Part shown: positions 8,986 to 16,846 of the stretch, piece after piece
How the letters are laid out: each line of letters opens with the position of its first letter
Position numbering within the stretch: position 1 is the first letter of the stretch
Assembly: GCF_013391105.1 (NCBI RefSeq)
Contig: NZ_CP058335.1
Coordinates: 1,240,001-1,304,000, forward strand
Direction of reading: 5' to 3'
Length of the DNA: 64,000 nucleotides
DNA from: Natronomonas salina
GTDB lineage: Archaea; Halobacteriota; Halobacteria; Halobacteriales; Haloarculaceae
The notes under the pieces: generated by a model
What the model was told of the DNA's origin: nothing
Seen by the model: only the letters and a program-made list of their open reading frames with translations
Databases searched by the model: none
Made by a program: the position numbers and the translations under genes

Positions 8986-9728
8986 GATATCGTGAACCCG
9001 ACATATCTAGCTGCCGGTGAGAACGTTCCCGATCAGCGCCCAGGCGAGCTCTTCGAGAGCTGCTGGCACTGAGAGCATAGCTTTGTTAGCTACCCACCCC
9101 TGAAGGGGTGGGCTTCCGCGCTGTAACGCTGTGACCACGGGATAGCGAGCGAACGCCCAGAGTCAACTGTGACTGACGTCGATCTGGTCAGGTCGGGTCC
9201 CGGTGGTACAAACAGGGCCACTGGAGATGCAGCGTAGAGACGCCACCACACCTTCGGCCACTATCTGACGGTCGAACGGGAATGGGATACTGATCGACGT
9301 GCCGGTCCCAGAAAGACGGCCGGTGGTTAGTTATGGCAGGTAACCGGGAGTGGCCGTCGATTACGCCTTCCACTGGAAGATATTCACACACAGGTCTATG
9401 TGTCTAGAATCGATTCGAGCAAACCTCGTGCGAGCAAAACGGGAGAACTGCCTTGAGTACTGCTGAGGAGTCAGTTCCGGCTTCACAGTAGTGCCGATTG
9501 ACCGATGCGGCGCGGCGCGACTCGATCCCGTTCCCCACGCGTGGCACGGTGAAGAAGGGGCGTCCACCCATCCGCGTCGTCGGGGGATGGCAGTGGACGA
9601 TCGCTCAGGGCGCCACTGCCAGCGGTCGGCATGTACTCGCCGTTCGTGTTCAGCGACCCGAAGTTCAGAGCGGTCCTTGAAGCGACCTTCCAAAGAGGCT
9701 TTCTCGACGGCTCCCCGAGCACTCGCTG
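8986..9728. other. Intergenic region with solo IS hairpin and repeat copy 2
   Basis: No convincing gene. A perfect hairpin (9093-9112, CCCACCCC-TGAA-GGGGTGGG less one base pair) followed by GCTTCCGCG matches the terminal hairpins of the TnpB elements elsewhere in the window, so it is probably the end of a vanished IS1341-type element. The 28-bp repeat copy is at 9131-9158. The rest shows only short frames without coding character. Confidence 0.5.
9131..9158. repeat. 28-bp repeat, copy 2
   Basis: GTGACCACGGGATAGCGAGC and the next eight bases match 6698-6725 with two mismatches, in the same orientation. The two copies bracket the SWIM pseudogene, the 7207/8010 gene pair and the solo IS hairpin. 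Confidence 0.6.
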
Positions 9729-10277
9729 ATGCTTCCCTGGGGCCACCTCGCAGTCGGCTATCTCGTCTTCACGTTCTTCACCGACGTCCGATACCAGACG
9801 CCCCAGACGTTCGGCACGCTCGTCGCCGTCGCGGTCGGGACGCAACTTCCCGACCTCATCGACAAGCCGTTCGCGTGGTACCTGCACGTCCTTCCGAACG
9901 GCCGCTCGTTCAGTCACTCCATCTTCGTCAGTGTGCTCCTCGTCGGGCTCGTGTACGTGGTGGCACGCCGCTACGATCGCCCGCTCGTCGGCGCCGCGTT
10001 CGGCTGTGGCTACCTGACCCACCTCGGCGGTGACGCACTGTATCCTCTGCTCCGTGGGGAATGGGCAGAACTGGTCTTCCTGCTCTGGCCCGCGGCCACG
10101 TTCCCGTACGACGATGCCGATTACACGATCCTGCAGATGCTGGTCGACGGGGCGCTCACACCGACCGGGGTCTTCGAAGCCGGGCTGCTCGTCCTCGCGG
10201 TCGCCGTCTGGGTGCATCTCGAGATGCCCGGGCTCCAGCCCCTCCGGGCTCGCTGGGAGAGGCTTCAGGACGCGTAA
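9729..10277 (+). CDS. DUF457/YdjM-type membrane-bound metal-dependent hydrolase
   Basis: 182 residues with four hydrophobic helices. Conserved polar residues are those of the DUF457 (LexA-binding, inner-membrane hydrolase-like) family: His in WGHLAVGY near residue 5, DLIDKP near 45, SFSHS near 60 and HLGGD near 98. These are the likely metal ligands. The family is membrane-embedded and of uncertain substrate. The TAA stop lies directly against the right end of the TnpB element that follows, so the insertion spared the coding sequence. Confidence 0.85.
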   Translation: MLPWGHLAVGYLVFTFFTDVRYQTPQTFGTLVAVAVGTQLPDLIDKPFAWYLHVLPNGRSFSHSIFVSVLLVGLVYVVARRYDRPLVGAAFGCGYLTHLGGDALYPLLRGEWAELVFLLWPAATFPYDDADYTILQMLVDGALTPTGVFEAGLLVLAVAVWVHLEMPGLQPLRARWERLQDA

Positions 10278-11740
10278 ACTACCCCACCCTACTCCCTCGG
10301 CGCTCCGCGCCTCGGTCCTTGAGGGTGGGGCTTTGATGTGGACTCCCGGCAATCAGTCCCCGGCGATAGGCCGGTGGCTCTCGCCGTTCAACGTCCCACC
10401 ATTTATACGCAGGTCTACTTCTGCGTCTCCGCTCCCCGACGTGGGCGAGGAACGGAGGCTGTGTATCCGCTTCCGGGCGTACCGGAGCCCGATGTTCTTC
10501 GCACCGTTATAATCCGCGTTCACCTCGTAGCCGCACTTCTGGCACTCAAAATGTTCGCCGTCGCGGTTCGCGTCGTGCGTGAACCCACAGTCAGCCCGAG
10601 AACAGCGTTGAGACGTGTGGTTCGGCTCAACTTGCTTCACGGAGACACCCTTCTCAGGTGCTTTGTAGGAGACGTACTCGAACAGGCGTCGGAACGCCCA
10701 GACGTGGTGCCACTTCGCCTGCGGCAGTCGCTCGCGGATGTCGGTTAAGTCCTCGAACGCGATAACGTCGCAGTCATGGTCGACGGCTTCCGTGACGAGT
10801 TCATTGGCGACGGTGTGGATGTACTGTTTCCGCCACGCTTCTTCGCGCTTGCCGAGGCGAAGCAATGCGTTGTGAGCGGCTTGCGTGCCGCGCTGTTGCA
10901 TCTCTCCACGTCGCTTCTCGAACTCACGGCACCAATGGTCGTACTCGTCACCCTGCCAGAACGTGCCGGTTGAGGAGACAGCAAGACTGTTGACGCCGAG
11001 GTCGATACCGAGGACCGTTTGGTCGGGGGGCCCGGTATCTGCCGGAACCTCTGCGTCGTCGCCGTCAACCCGCCGTGTCGAGATGTTGAGGTAGAACTCG
11101 TCGGTGGCCGCGTCGTACCGAAGCGTACTCTCGCGGAACTCGTAGTCCTCGGAAAGGACGTACCGTTCGTAAGGAGTCGGGCTGTCGGCCGGGAGAACGA
11201 ACGTGGGTTCGACCCGCCCCTCGACGGTTGCCAGCGACACCTTCTTTCGGTAGAATGTCGCGCTTCGGGTGTCGTAGTCCATTGTCTCGGCGGTGAACGT
11301 TGGACGGGAGACGCGCTGTCCCTTCTTCCAGCGTTCTATAACGCCTTTGATGGCTTCGACGGCGCGACGTATTGCGGCTTGGACGAGTTGTGCCTGTAGG
11401 TCTGTCTCCTTGCGGAGGTCGGAGTAGATCGCGTCACGAACCTCCCGCTTATTGGTCTTACACTCGGTGTAGGAGGTGTCCGACCAACAGTAGTCGGCGG
11501 TTCGGTTCGCGCAGTACAGGTATTGCTCGGCGGTTCGGTGGAGTGCGTCGCGTTGCTCGTCAGAAACGGCGAGTTTCACGACGGCCGTTCGACGCACATC
11601 CATACTTCAGAGACAGGCCGACGTTACTTATACGCTCGGGAGTCGTCCGGTCGGAGTGTATAGGTTGTGTCGTACCATGTCGGTTTCCTCCCCGACCTAC
11701 TCGCTCACTCCGTTCACTCCTTGAGGTCGGGGGCTCCACC
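10274..11740 (-). mobile_element. IS1341-type (IS200/IS605 family, TnpB-only) element
   Basis: A single tnpB gene lies between two structured ends. The right end, read on the minus strand, is an AGGGTGGGGTAGTTTAC boundary at 10274-10290 with a stem pairing 10284-10292 and 10323-10331. The left end carries an imperfect palindrome at about 11692-11732 (CCCCGACCT ... AGGTCGGGG). No tnpA is present, so movement would need a transposase in trans. The right-end boundary matches that of the element at 43996. Confidence 0.65.
10353..11603 (-). CDS. tnpB: TnpB-type RNA-guided endonuclease (IS200/IS605 OrfB)
   Basis: 416 residues, full family length. The RuvC-like triad appears intact: Asp201 in GIDLGVN, Glu284 in IAFEDL and Asp364 in NADYNGA. 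A zinc ribbon uses Cys334, Cys339, Cys354 and Cys357. Members use an RNA from the element right end to cut DNA, which favours element retention. ATG 11603 sits behind a TATA-like CGTATAAGTAA about 28 bases upstream. About 60 residues after NADYNGA are variable, as usual. The downstream 70 bases hold the structured right end that would provide the guide RNA scaffold. Confidence 0.92.
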   Translation of the reverse strand: MDVRRTAVVKLAVSDEQRDALHRTAEQYLYCANRTADYCWSDTSYTECKTNKREVRDAIYSDLRKETDLQAQLVQAAIRRAVEAIKGVIERWKKGQRVSRPTFTAETMDYDTRSATFYRKKVSLATVEGRVEPTFVLPADSPTPYERYVLSEDYEFRESTLRYDAATDEFYLNISTRRVDGDDAEVPADTGPPDQTVLGIDLGVNSLAVSSTGTFWQGDEYDHWCREFEKRRGEMQQRGTQAAHNALLRLGKREEAWRKQYIHTVANELVTEAVDHDCDVIAFEDLTDIRERLPQAKWHHVWAFRRLFEYVSYKAPEKGVSVKQVEPNHTSQRCSRADCGFTHDANRDGEHFECQKCGYEVNADYNGAKNIGLRYARKRIHSLRSSPTSGSGDAEVDLRINGGTLNGESHRPIAGD

Positions 11741-11949
11741 TTGAGTTACGCTGATGGGGAGGCGACCGGCGCATTCCAGGACCCTGGATAGCCTGGAACC
11801 CCTCGCTTCGCTACTCGGTTCCCATTCGTGGAACGGAATCCAGCCAGAAGACTACCATCCACATTTGGTACAGTGTACATCCATCCAGCGGTGCAATCGA
11901 CGGCCGACGAGAACTGCTTCGTGTGGGTGTTCGCGTTCCTTTGCAATCT

Positions 11950-12381
11950 TCACGTGGCCGGCACATCTTCTGGACGAGGCATCTCCTCCAGTTGGCTGAT
12001 CTCGGCGGACTTCTCGACGCGGCCGTACTGTCGCTGCCACGCCTCCCGAGGGAACAGGTCGTTCCGGTCGAACAGTTCGCGGGCGTCGTCGGTCAGCGTG
12101 TAGAACTTGTAGGGGTAGCCGCGCACCCGGTCGCCCGGCTCCACCACCAACTCCTCGATGACGCCGACTTCCCGCAGGATCTGGATGTGCTTGCGGATGG
12201 CATCCTCACCGAGGTCGGGGTTCATGTAGTCGAGTTCCGCGACGCTGGGTGCGCCCTTCGGATGCCCGACGACGTCCGCAAGCAGGTTCGCCCGCTTCTC
12301 GTCGGTCGCCTTCTGGAGGGCGAGCCATGGCTGGAACTCGCCATCCCCCGCGTGTTCCGGCGGCGTTTGCGTCGGGTCCAT
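11950..12381 (-). CDS. Haloarchaeal winged-helix transcriptional regulator
   Basis: 143 residues from ATG 12381, chosen over a longer frame because a TATA box lies 28 bases upstream. The winged-helix core spans residues about 25-110: KRANLLADVVGHPKGAPS, then GEDAIRKHIQILREVGVIEE (recognition helix) and the wing RVRGYPYKFYTLTDDAREL. It ends with an AWQRQYGRVEKSAEI helix and an acidic tail. It is clearly homologous to the regulator at 55194, which shares the RGYP.KFY.LT wing and C-terminal helix. The gene is alone and its targets are unknown. Confidence 0.85.
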   Translation of the reverse strand: MDPTQTPPEHAGDGEFQPWLALQKATDEKRANLLADVVGHPKGAPSVAELDYMNPDLGEDAIRKHIQILREVGVIEELVVEPGDRVRGYPYKFYTLTDDARELFDRNDLFPREAWQRQYGRVEKSAEISQLEEMPRPEDVPAT

Positions 12382-12401
12382 ATCCAGTTGTACGCCAGTA
12401 C

Positions 12402-12412
12402 CTATAATAAAA
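12402..12412 (-). promoter_or_regulatory. TATA box for the 12381 regulator
   Basis: Minus-strand TTTTATTATAG, about 27 bases before ATG 12381, gives a leaderless transcript. Confidence 0.55.
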
Positions 12413-12930
12413 ACCTGGACGCTGATTTCTACAGGCAGGGCAGGCCGAGTGCCTCGGGACTTGACTCTGAGGCGGTTCACCGTCTTGTCGACGATTCTAT
12501 ACGAGAACCATCGCCGTGGATGTTCGCGGGGAGAGAACGCCGTACTCGGGCGAACGGTATACATCGACGCCTTTCTTACGCCCGTTCGAAAGAGGGTAAA
12601 ACACTAATAGGGTGTGACGAGAGGGTTCGGGTGTCCATCAAGCGATGGGCACCGGAAGGGAGAGTATGCCTCTCCACACTGGGACTCGATCGTCTCGAGG
12701 TGGGTCGGTTGGCTCGCGACGCCATCGATCGAGTTCCCGATAGGATCGGACTGGTCCGACCCCCCTGGACCAGTTTGCATCCCCACCCCCACCCCACCCT
12801 ATCTCGATCCTTTCCGAACCGATTTTGGTCGATAGGCGTCGTCTCGACATCTCGCATCTGGTGTCTGTCCTCCTTCCGTGGAGCAAGCAAAAAAGTAGAT
12901 AGCAGCCAGGCTGGTTACTGGACGGGCCAA
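12413..12930. other. Intergenic region, no gene seen
   Basis: About 500 bases with no frame of coding character. A run of six A at 12889-12894 is a T-tract on the minus strand, just past the secreted-protein gene, and is a likely archaeal terminator. Confidence 0.5.
12889..12894 (-). terminator. Poly-T terminator downstream of the 12931 gene
   Basis: Six T on the minus strand, about 37 bases past the stop codon. Archaeal polymerases terminate at such tracts. Confidence 0.4.
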
Positions 12931-13617
12931 TTACGATTCGTCCGCGTCGACGTTGCCGCGGACAGATCCAGACGTGGTGGCTGTGGCGGCACGATTCCCG
13001 ACCGTGATAATCATCTCGCCGGTGGCGACGTCTTCCTGGAGACGGGTCCCCCCGTTACCGGGTTCTCCGTTGTAGACACGTCCCGTGTATCGGAACTCGA
13101 CGACCGTGTCCTTCTCGGCGCCGTCTTCGTCGGTATTGAAGACGGACGTGTCGTAGGGATTCTCGACCGGGCGCATGTTGTCAGGGACACTCCCGGCGAG
13201 GACGTAATCCTCGTTGTCGTGGTAGGCACCGAACTTGAACTGCCAGTATCCGTCAGTGCCCGTATCTTGGGTGTAGTCATTTCCGCCACCCCAACTAGCA
13301 CCGAGCTGGCCGTAGTCGGTACCATGGCTCCGCCAGCTGCTGAACTCGCTTTCCCCCTGCTGGCGGACGCGTGTTTCGGTCTGGTACCAGCCGTAGTTGG
13401 CGTCTTGATCGAGGCCATCCCATTCGAACTTGAATCTGCCCCCGAAGGAGACACGTTCTATCGTGCCGTCGTCGGTCGTGACAGCCTCCGGTTCATGGAC
13501 TTCGAGCGTCGATTTGGCTGCGGCTGAGCCGCCGAAGAATGCGAGGGCACCTATCCCACCTGCTACAGTTGCTGTGCCGATCGTACCGACCGTCTTCAAG
13601 ACATCTCGTCGTTCCAT
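12931..13617 (-). CDS. Secreted protein with Tat-type signal peptide
   Basis: 228 residues from ATG 13617, which follows a GGGGGGAG ribosome binding site. The N-terminus MERRDVLKTVGTIGTATVAG has twin arginines and a hydrophobic stretch ending in SAAAKS, a Tat signal as common in haloarchaeal secreted proteins. The mature part is aromatic- and glycine-rich with WYQTETRVRQQGESEFSSW and GYWQFKFGAYHDNEDY, suggesting a beta-rich fold. No enzyme motif is visible and I do not recognise the family. It is monocistronic, with a T-tract downstream. Confidence 0.75.
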   Translation of the reverse strand: MERRDVLKTVGTIGTATVAGGIGALAFFGGSAAAKSTLEVHEPEAVTTDDGTIERVSFGGRFKFEWDGLDQDANYGWYQTETRVRQQGESEFSSWRSHGTDYGQLGASWGGGNDYTQDTGTDGYWQFKFGAYHDNEDYVLAGSVPDNMRPVENPYDTSVFNTDEDGAEKDTVVEFRYTGRVYNGEPGNGGTRLQEDVATGEMIITVGNRAATATTSGSVRGNVDADES

Positions 13618-14127
13618 AGTTGACTCCCCCCTGTTTCGTATCATTGCGCCGGAGCGGCGCTCCCATCCCCATTTGGGGACGTGAGTCGGCATGTGAGAGA
13701 GTGGCATAAAGCACCAGAATCGTTCTATCCCACAGAGTAATCTTAACGAAATTACCCGCCAGAACACGTCATTCGAACAATGTGAACGCCTTTACTAACC
13801 ATCTGAAATGGTTAGATGGGAAATTATTGTTCAAAATGTAATTCCACACCCATTTTGAGTCGCTGGGTCTGTCTTCCAGAGCAGCAACATCGTTGATCCG
13901 TCGCAGTAGAGCAAGTCGTAGGACCCGTTCTGCTATCGCAATCCAGTCGACGATCACCCGAATCGGGCCGCTGCTCGATCCCCATTACGTTGAATCGCTG
14001 AGCCGGGTTACGAAGTCGGCTTCATCCCGATACGTCTCGAAGCGGACGACAGCCTCGGCTCTCGCCTCGGGGTCGTCGGTGGCGATGAATACGCAGCGGA
14101 TCCCGATTCAGAGTCAATGCCTCCGGG
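13618..14127. other. Intergenic region with one gene fragment
   Basis: Contains the broken frame at 13985-14107. Other short frames here lack coding character. Confidence 0.4.
13985..14107 (-). pseudogene. C-terminal gene fragment, family not recognised
   Basis: A minus-strand frame of 40 codons has strongly haloarchaeal codon use and ends in TAA at 13985. It includes RCVFIATDDPEARAEAVV and FVTRLSDST. It is closed upstream by TGA with no start codon, so it looks like the tail of a lost gene. I cannot assign it. Confidence 0.4.
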
Positions 14128-14610
14128 TTAGACCGTGAGCGTGAGGAGGTCGGCGAAGTACACCTGGATCTGCTGGGATATCAAGAGGCTGTTGTTGATG
14201 GCGATCACGCCGAACAGCAGCGAGAGACTACCGTAGATGAAGGCCTTCGAGAGGAGGGCCAGGCGGTCCATCCGGAGGCGGCGATGGATTATCAGCGCCA
14301 GCCACTCCGTCGTGAGGACGGTGATGATGACCGTCAGGAAACTCAGGAACGCCAGCCCGGCGAGCGTGCCGCTGTCGGCGAAGACGGCGTCGGCGAAGGG
14401 GTTCCGCTCGACGATCGAGGGGACGTAGCGGAGCCCGACAGCCGTCGTGATCGCGTCGGCCGTCTTCGTCCCGATGAGGAACACCATCCCGTAGAAGCGG
14501 AGGTAGCTGTTCGCCGACCACCACCACTCGTCGTCCCGTATCCGCTGTCGCCCCTGGAAGGACCCGGGAGTCGTCTGCTGTCTCGACGAGGAATCCCAAC
14601 CACCAGTCAT
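14128..14610 (-). CDS. DUF5658-like small membrane protein
   Basis: 160 residues from the second ATG (14610). A hydrophilic N-terminus of about 40 residues is followed by three to four transmembrane helices. The first loop carries GTKTADAITTAVGLRYVP and EERNPF-like VERNPFADAV, resembling DUF5658 proteins of archaea and bacteria. Later helices include FLSFLTVIITVLTTEWLALI and SLSLLFGVIAINNSLL. No function is known for the family. The gene is alone. Confidence 0.65.
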   Translation of the reverse strand: MTGGWDSSSRQQTTPGSFQGRQRIRDDEWWWSANSYLRFYGMVFLIGTKTADAITTAVGLRYVPSIVERNPFADAVFADSGTLAGLAFLSFLTVIITVLTTEWLALIIHRRLRMDRLALLSKAFIYGSLSLLFGVIAINNSLLISQQIQVYFADLLTLTV

Positions 14611-14736
14611 GGTACGTAGAGTGGGTGCTGTCACGAAGGGCCTACCGCCGGGAGTAGCAGGGGTATTAAGCCAGCAGCTCGGCGTGGAATCGGCAGCGAA
14701 AAATGGATGGTTGCGATGTCGGACCGTGGCCGTGAG

Positions 14737-14862
14737 CTACTTCAGGCGGACCATACAGCGCCGATGGTAGAGTTCGCCATCGGGGCCGGTAGACCGGGTT
14801 CCGATCGGTTGCTGGCAGGCGTTACAGATAGCGATACGCGTTTCCTCCCCTTGTGAACGCAT
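14737..14862 (-). CDS. 41-residue zinc-finger microprotein
   Basis: ATG 14862 to TAG 14737 on the minus strand gives MRSQGEETRIAICNACQQPI followed by 21 more residues. One half-site is CNAC and the second is HRRC, arranged CxxC-x(17)-HxxxC, a plausible single zinc knuckle. Haloarchaea encode many such small zinc-finger proteins that act in regulation. A TTAATC-like TATA element lies about 30 bases upstream. It was too short for ordinary gene finding, but codon use and cysteine spacing support it. Confidence 0.6.
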   Translation of the reverse strand: MRSQGEETRIAICNACQQPIGTRSTGPDGELYHRRCMVRLK

Positions 14863-15454
14863 CACACAGTAGCCATCGAACAGTTCCCGGATTAAGCTAC
14901 CGGAATATTACAGGACTGAGCGACAAAAATATGCGAGATAGAGCAGGGATGGTGTATCCAGTGCGATTCCAGTGAGAGCGCCAGCAGTAACGATTTCGAT
15001 TCACCCAGTTTACTGGTCGATCGGTGTCGGGGTTGCAACCGAAACGTACTTCAGCCAACAGGAGTTGTTACCCGATGTAAGAAGTTAGTAATGGGTTGGG
15101 TTTAATAATAGACCGAATATTCGTCGCAAAACGGGGATAGGGACGCGAGGAGACGACTAGACCAAGAGTGACACTCACGCAACAATTACCGATGGTGGGA
15201 AGAGATTTAAACGAGAGCCTATACAGATACCTCAAGGGCCGGACGCATCGGTCCACTCACGGGGGCATGGGATACTGTATGTCTGAATCATCGTACGGCA
15301 ACGGGTCTGGGGAATCGAGGTGGGGAAATGAGACATCCATCTACGGAATGACGAGCTGGCTCCCAACTATGGATTACACAGCAGATTCGGTCTCGAACAA
15401 GAGTTCAAGGGAGATACTCAAGCAAAGGATTCACCAGACACAAGTGAGGCAACA
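14863..15454. other. Leader region of the glycan operon
   Basis: No firm gene. A TATA-like TTTAATAATA (about 15098) and a second AT-rich stretch near 15205 may drive the operon. A 96-codon frame at 15168-15458 overlaps the first gene by ATGA, but its sequence (repetitive GNGSGESRWGNE, no hydrophobic core) is weak. It could be a leader peptide or non-coding. Confidence 0.35.
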
Positions 15455-16846
15455 ATGAGCGGCTCAAGCGGGGAACAGACAGACGACTCCAAGGCCGGTG
15501 AAGAGAACCGATCAGCAGTTATAAACGGATCTGATATTTCTCTACCGGTCAAGATCGACACGCCGACTGAGGGTTACAACAAACCCGCTGTCGGCGTTGT
15601 CGCGACAAGTAAGAACGTGGACGAAGTCGCACGTGTCGTCATGCGTGCTAAGAGCGCCGATTATCCCGTCCTAATTACGACGCCAGAAGGCGGTGAGTCC
15701 GGGCTCTTCGAACTAACCAACATCGAAGGGGTCCACTACATCCCCGTCGACATGGAAACCGACGCTACCTCATCGGAGCTCAGTGCGTGTCATCGCCTCG
15801 CTGCAGCGGCTCGTGCCCTTGCTTTCTCGGGTCTCATCTTCGTCGAGAACACTGGCCAGCGCGTGGACTTCGAGCGGAGTTCAGTGGCCGACGAGGGGTA
15901 CATCAAACGGGCCATTCCGACCGACCTTGATGCTGACGTGGGGACGCTAGTCGCCATCCCAGCGTACAACGAGGAGAACACAATCGCGTCGGTGGTTGAA
16001 GATGCCCAGGGGATGGCCGACTCGGTGATCGTCGTCGACGACGGGAGTAGCGACGAGACGGCTGCTAGGGCGCGAGAAGCTGGTGCGACCGTTGTTGCCC
16101 ACGAACGGAACAGAGGCTACGGTGCAGCACTCCAGACCGCGTTCGAGACCGCGGAGCTCCACGACGTCGGCTGCCTCGTCATCATCGACGGCGACGGCCA
16201 GCACGATACAAGTGACATCCCGGTCCTCGCCGAGAAGGTGACCGAGGGGGAGGCGAACGTTGCTATCGGGAGCCGGTTTGCCGGTGAGAACCGGAGTGCC
16301 ATTCCTGCCTACAGGCGGTTCGGGATCGGCGCGATCAACGTGATGTCGAACCTTAGTATGGGTACGTTGAATCCAGCAGATTGGGTCAGCGACACCCAGA
16401 GTGGATTCCGGGCCTACGATCCCCATGCCATCGAGACGTTGGCTGACGCCAATCTCGGTGACGACATGGATGCGAGCCTAGATATTCTCTACCATATTCA
16501 CAAGGAAGACTTCCACATCGAGGAGATGCCCACTATTGTAAATTACGATGTGGAGAACGGGCACAGTCAGAATCCAGTCACGCACGGAGTTCGGTTAATC
16601 AGTACAATTCTCCGGACTGTGGAAAAGGATCATCCCATCAAATTCCTGGGTGTTCCTGCAGTCATTATGGTGCTAGTCGGTTCTGGCTTCGGATACTGGA
16701 CGATGGCGAACTACCTTACGTCACAGACATTCCCTCTGGGTTTGGCTCTCGTCTCAGTATTCCTTATCCTCCTCGGAGTCTTCTCTGGATTTACTGCGAT
16801 TATGCTGCATTCGTTGAGTACACACATGGATGGAACACATGAATAA
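15455..16846 (+). CDS. GT2 glycosyltransferase, dolichol-phosphate sugar synthase type (AglJ-like), with extra N-terminal domain
   Basis: 463 residues. Residues 1-165 are an extra domain (VGVVATSKNVDEVARVVMRA, then FVENTGQRVDFE) absent from the paralogue at 37205. The GT-A catalytic domain follows: AIPAYNEENTI, VIVVDDGSSDETAA, the DGDGQH metal site and the acceptor-side SDTQSGFRAY. Two transmembrane helices at about 395-455 anchor the C-terminus. DPM1/AglJ-like enzymes transfer a sugar from a nucleotide to dolichol phosphate, the first step of archaeal N-glycan or polysaccharide assembly. The next gene overlaps its end, which marks it as the first gene of an eight-gene operon. Confidence 0.88.
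   Translation: MSGSSGEQTDDSKAGEENRSAVINGSDISLPVKIDTPTEGYNKPAVGVVATSKNVDEVARVVMRAKSADYPVLITTPEGGESGLFELTNIEGVHYIPVDMETDATSSELSACHRLAAAARALAFSGLIFVENTGQRVDFERSSVADEGYIKRAIPTDLDADVGTLVAIPAYNEENTIASVVEDAQGMADSVIVVDDGSSDETAARAREAGATVVAHERNRGYGAALQTAFETAELHDVGCLVIIDGDGQHDTSDIPVLAEKVTEGEANVAIGSRFAGENRSAIPAYRRFGIGAINVMSNLSMGTLNPADWVSDTQSGFRAYDPHAIETLADANLGDDMDASLDILYHIHKEDFHIEEMPTIVNYDVENGHSQNPVTHGVRLISTILRTVEKDHPIKFLGVPAVIMVLVGSGFGYWTMANYLTSQTFPLGLALVSVFLILLGVFSGFTAIMLHSLSTHMDGTHE

Noticed and set aside
9160-9700. Possible short genes between the solo hairpin and the DUF457 gene
   Set aside because: Short frames on both strands lack start signals, conserved motifs and the codon pattern of neighbouring genes.
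11923-13527. 534-codon frame on the plus strand
   Set aside because: Antisense to the winged-helix gene at 11950 and the Tat-signal protein at 12931. The intervening part is low-complexity and without function.
13769-13957. 62-codon minus-strand frame
   Set aside because: Looks partly helical but has codon use unlike the surrounding haloarchaeal genes and no conserved feature.
15168-15458. 96-codon gene before the glycan operon
   Set aside because: Overlaps the first gene by ATGA but has an unconvincing, repetitive sequence. Kept only as a remark in the leader region.
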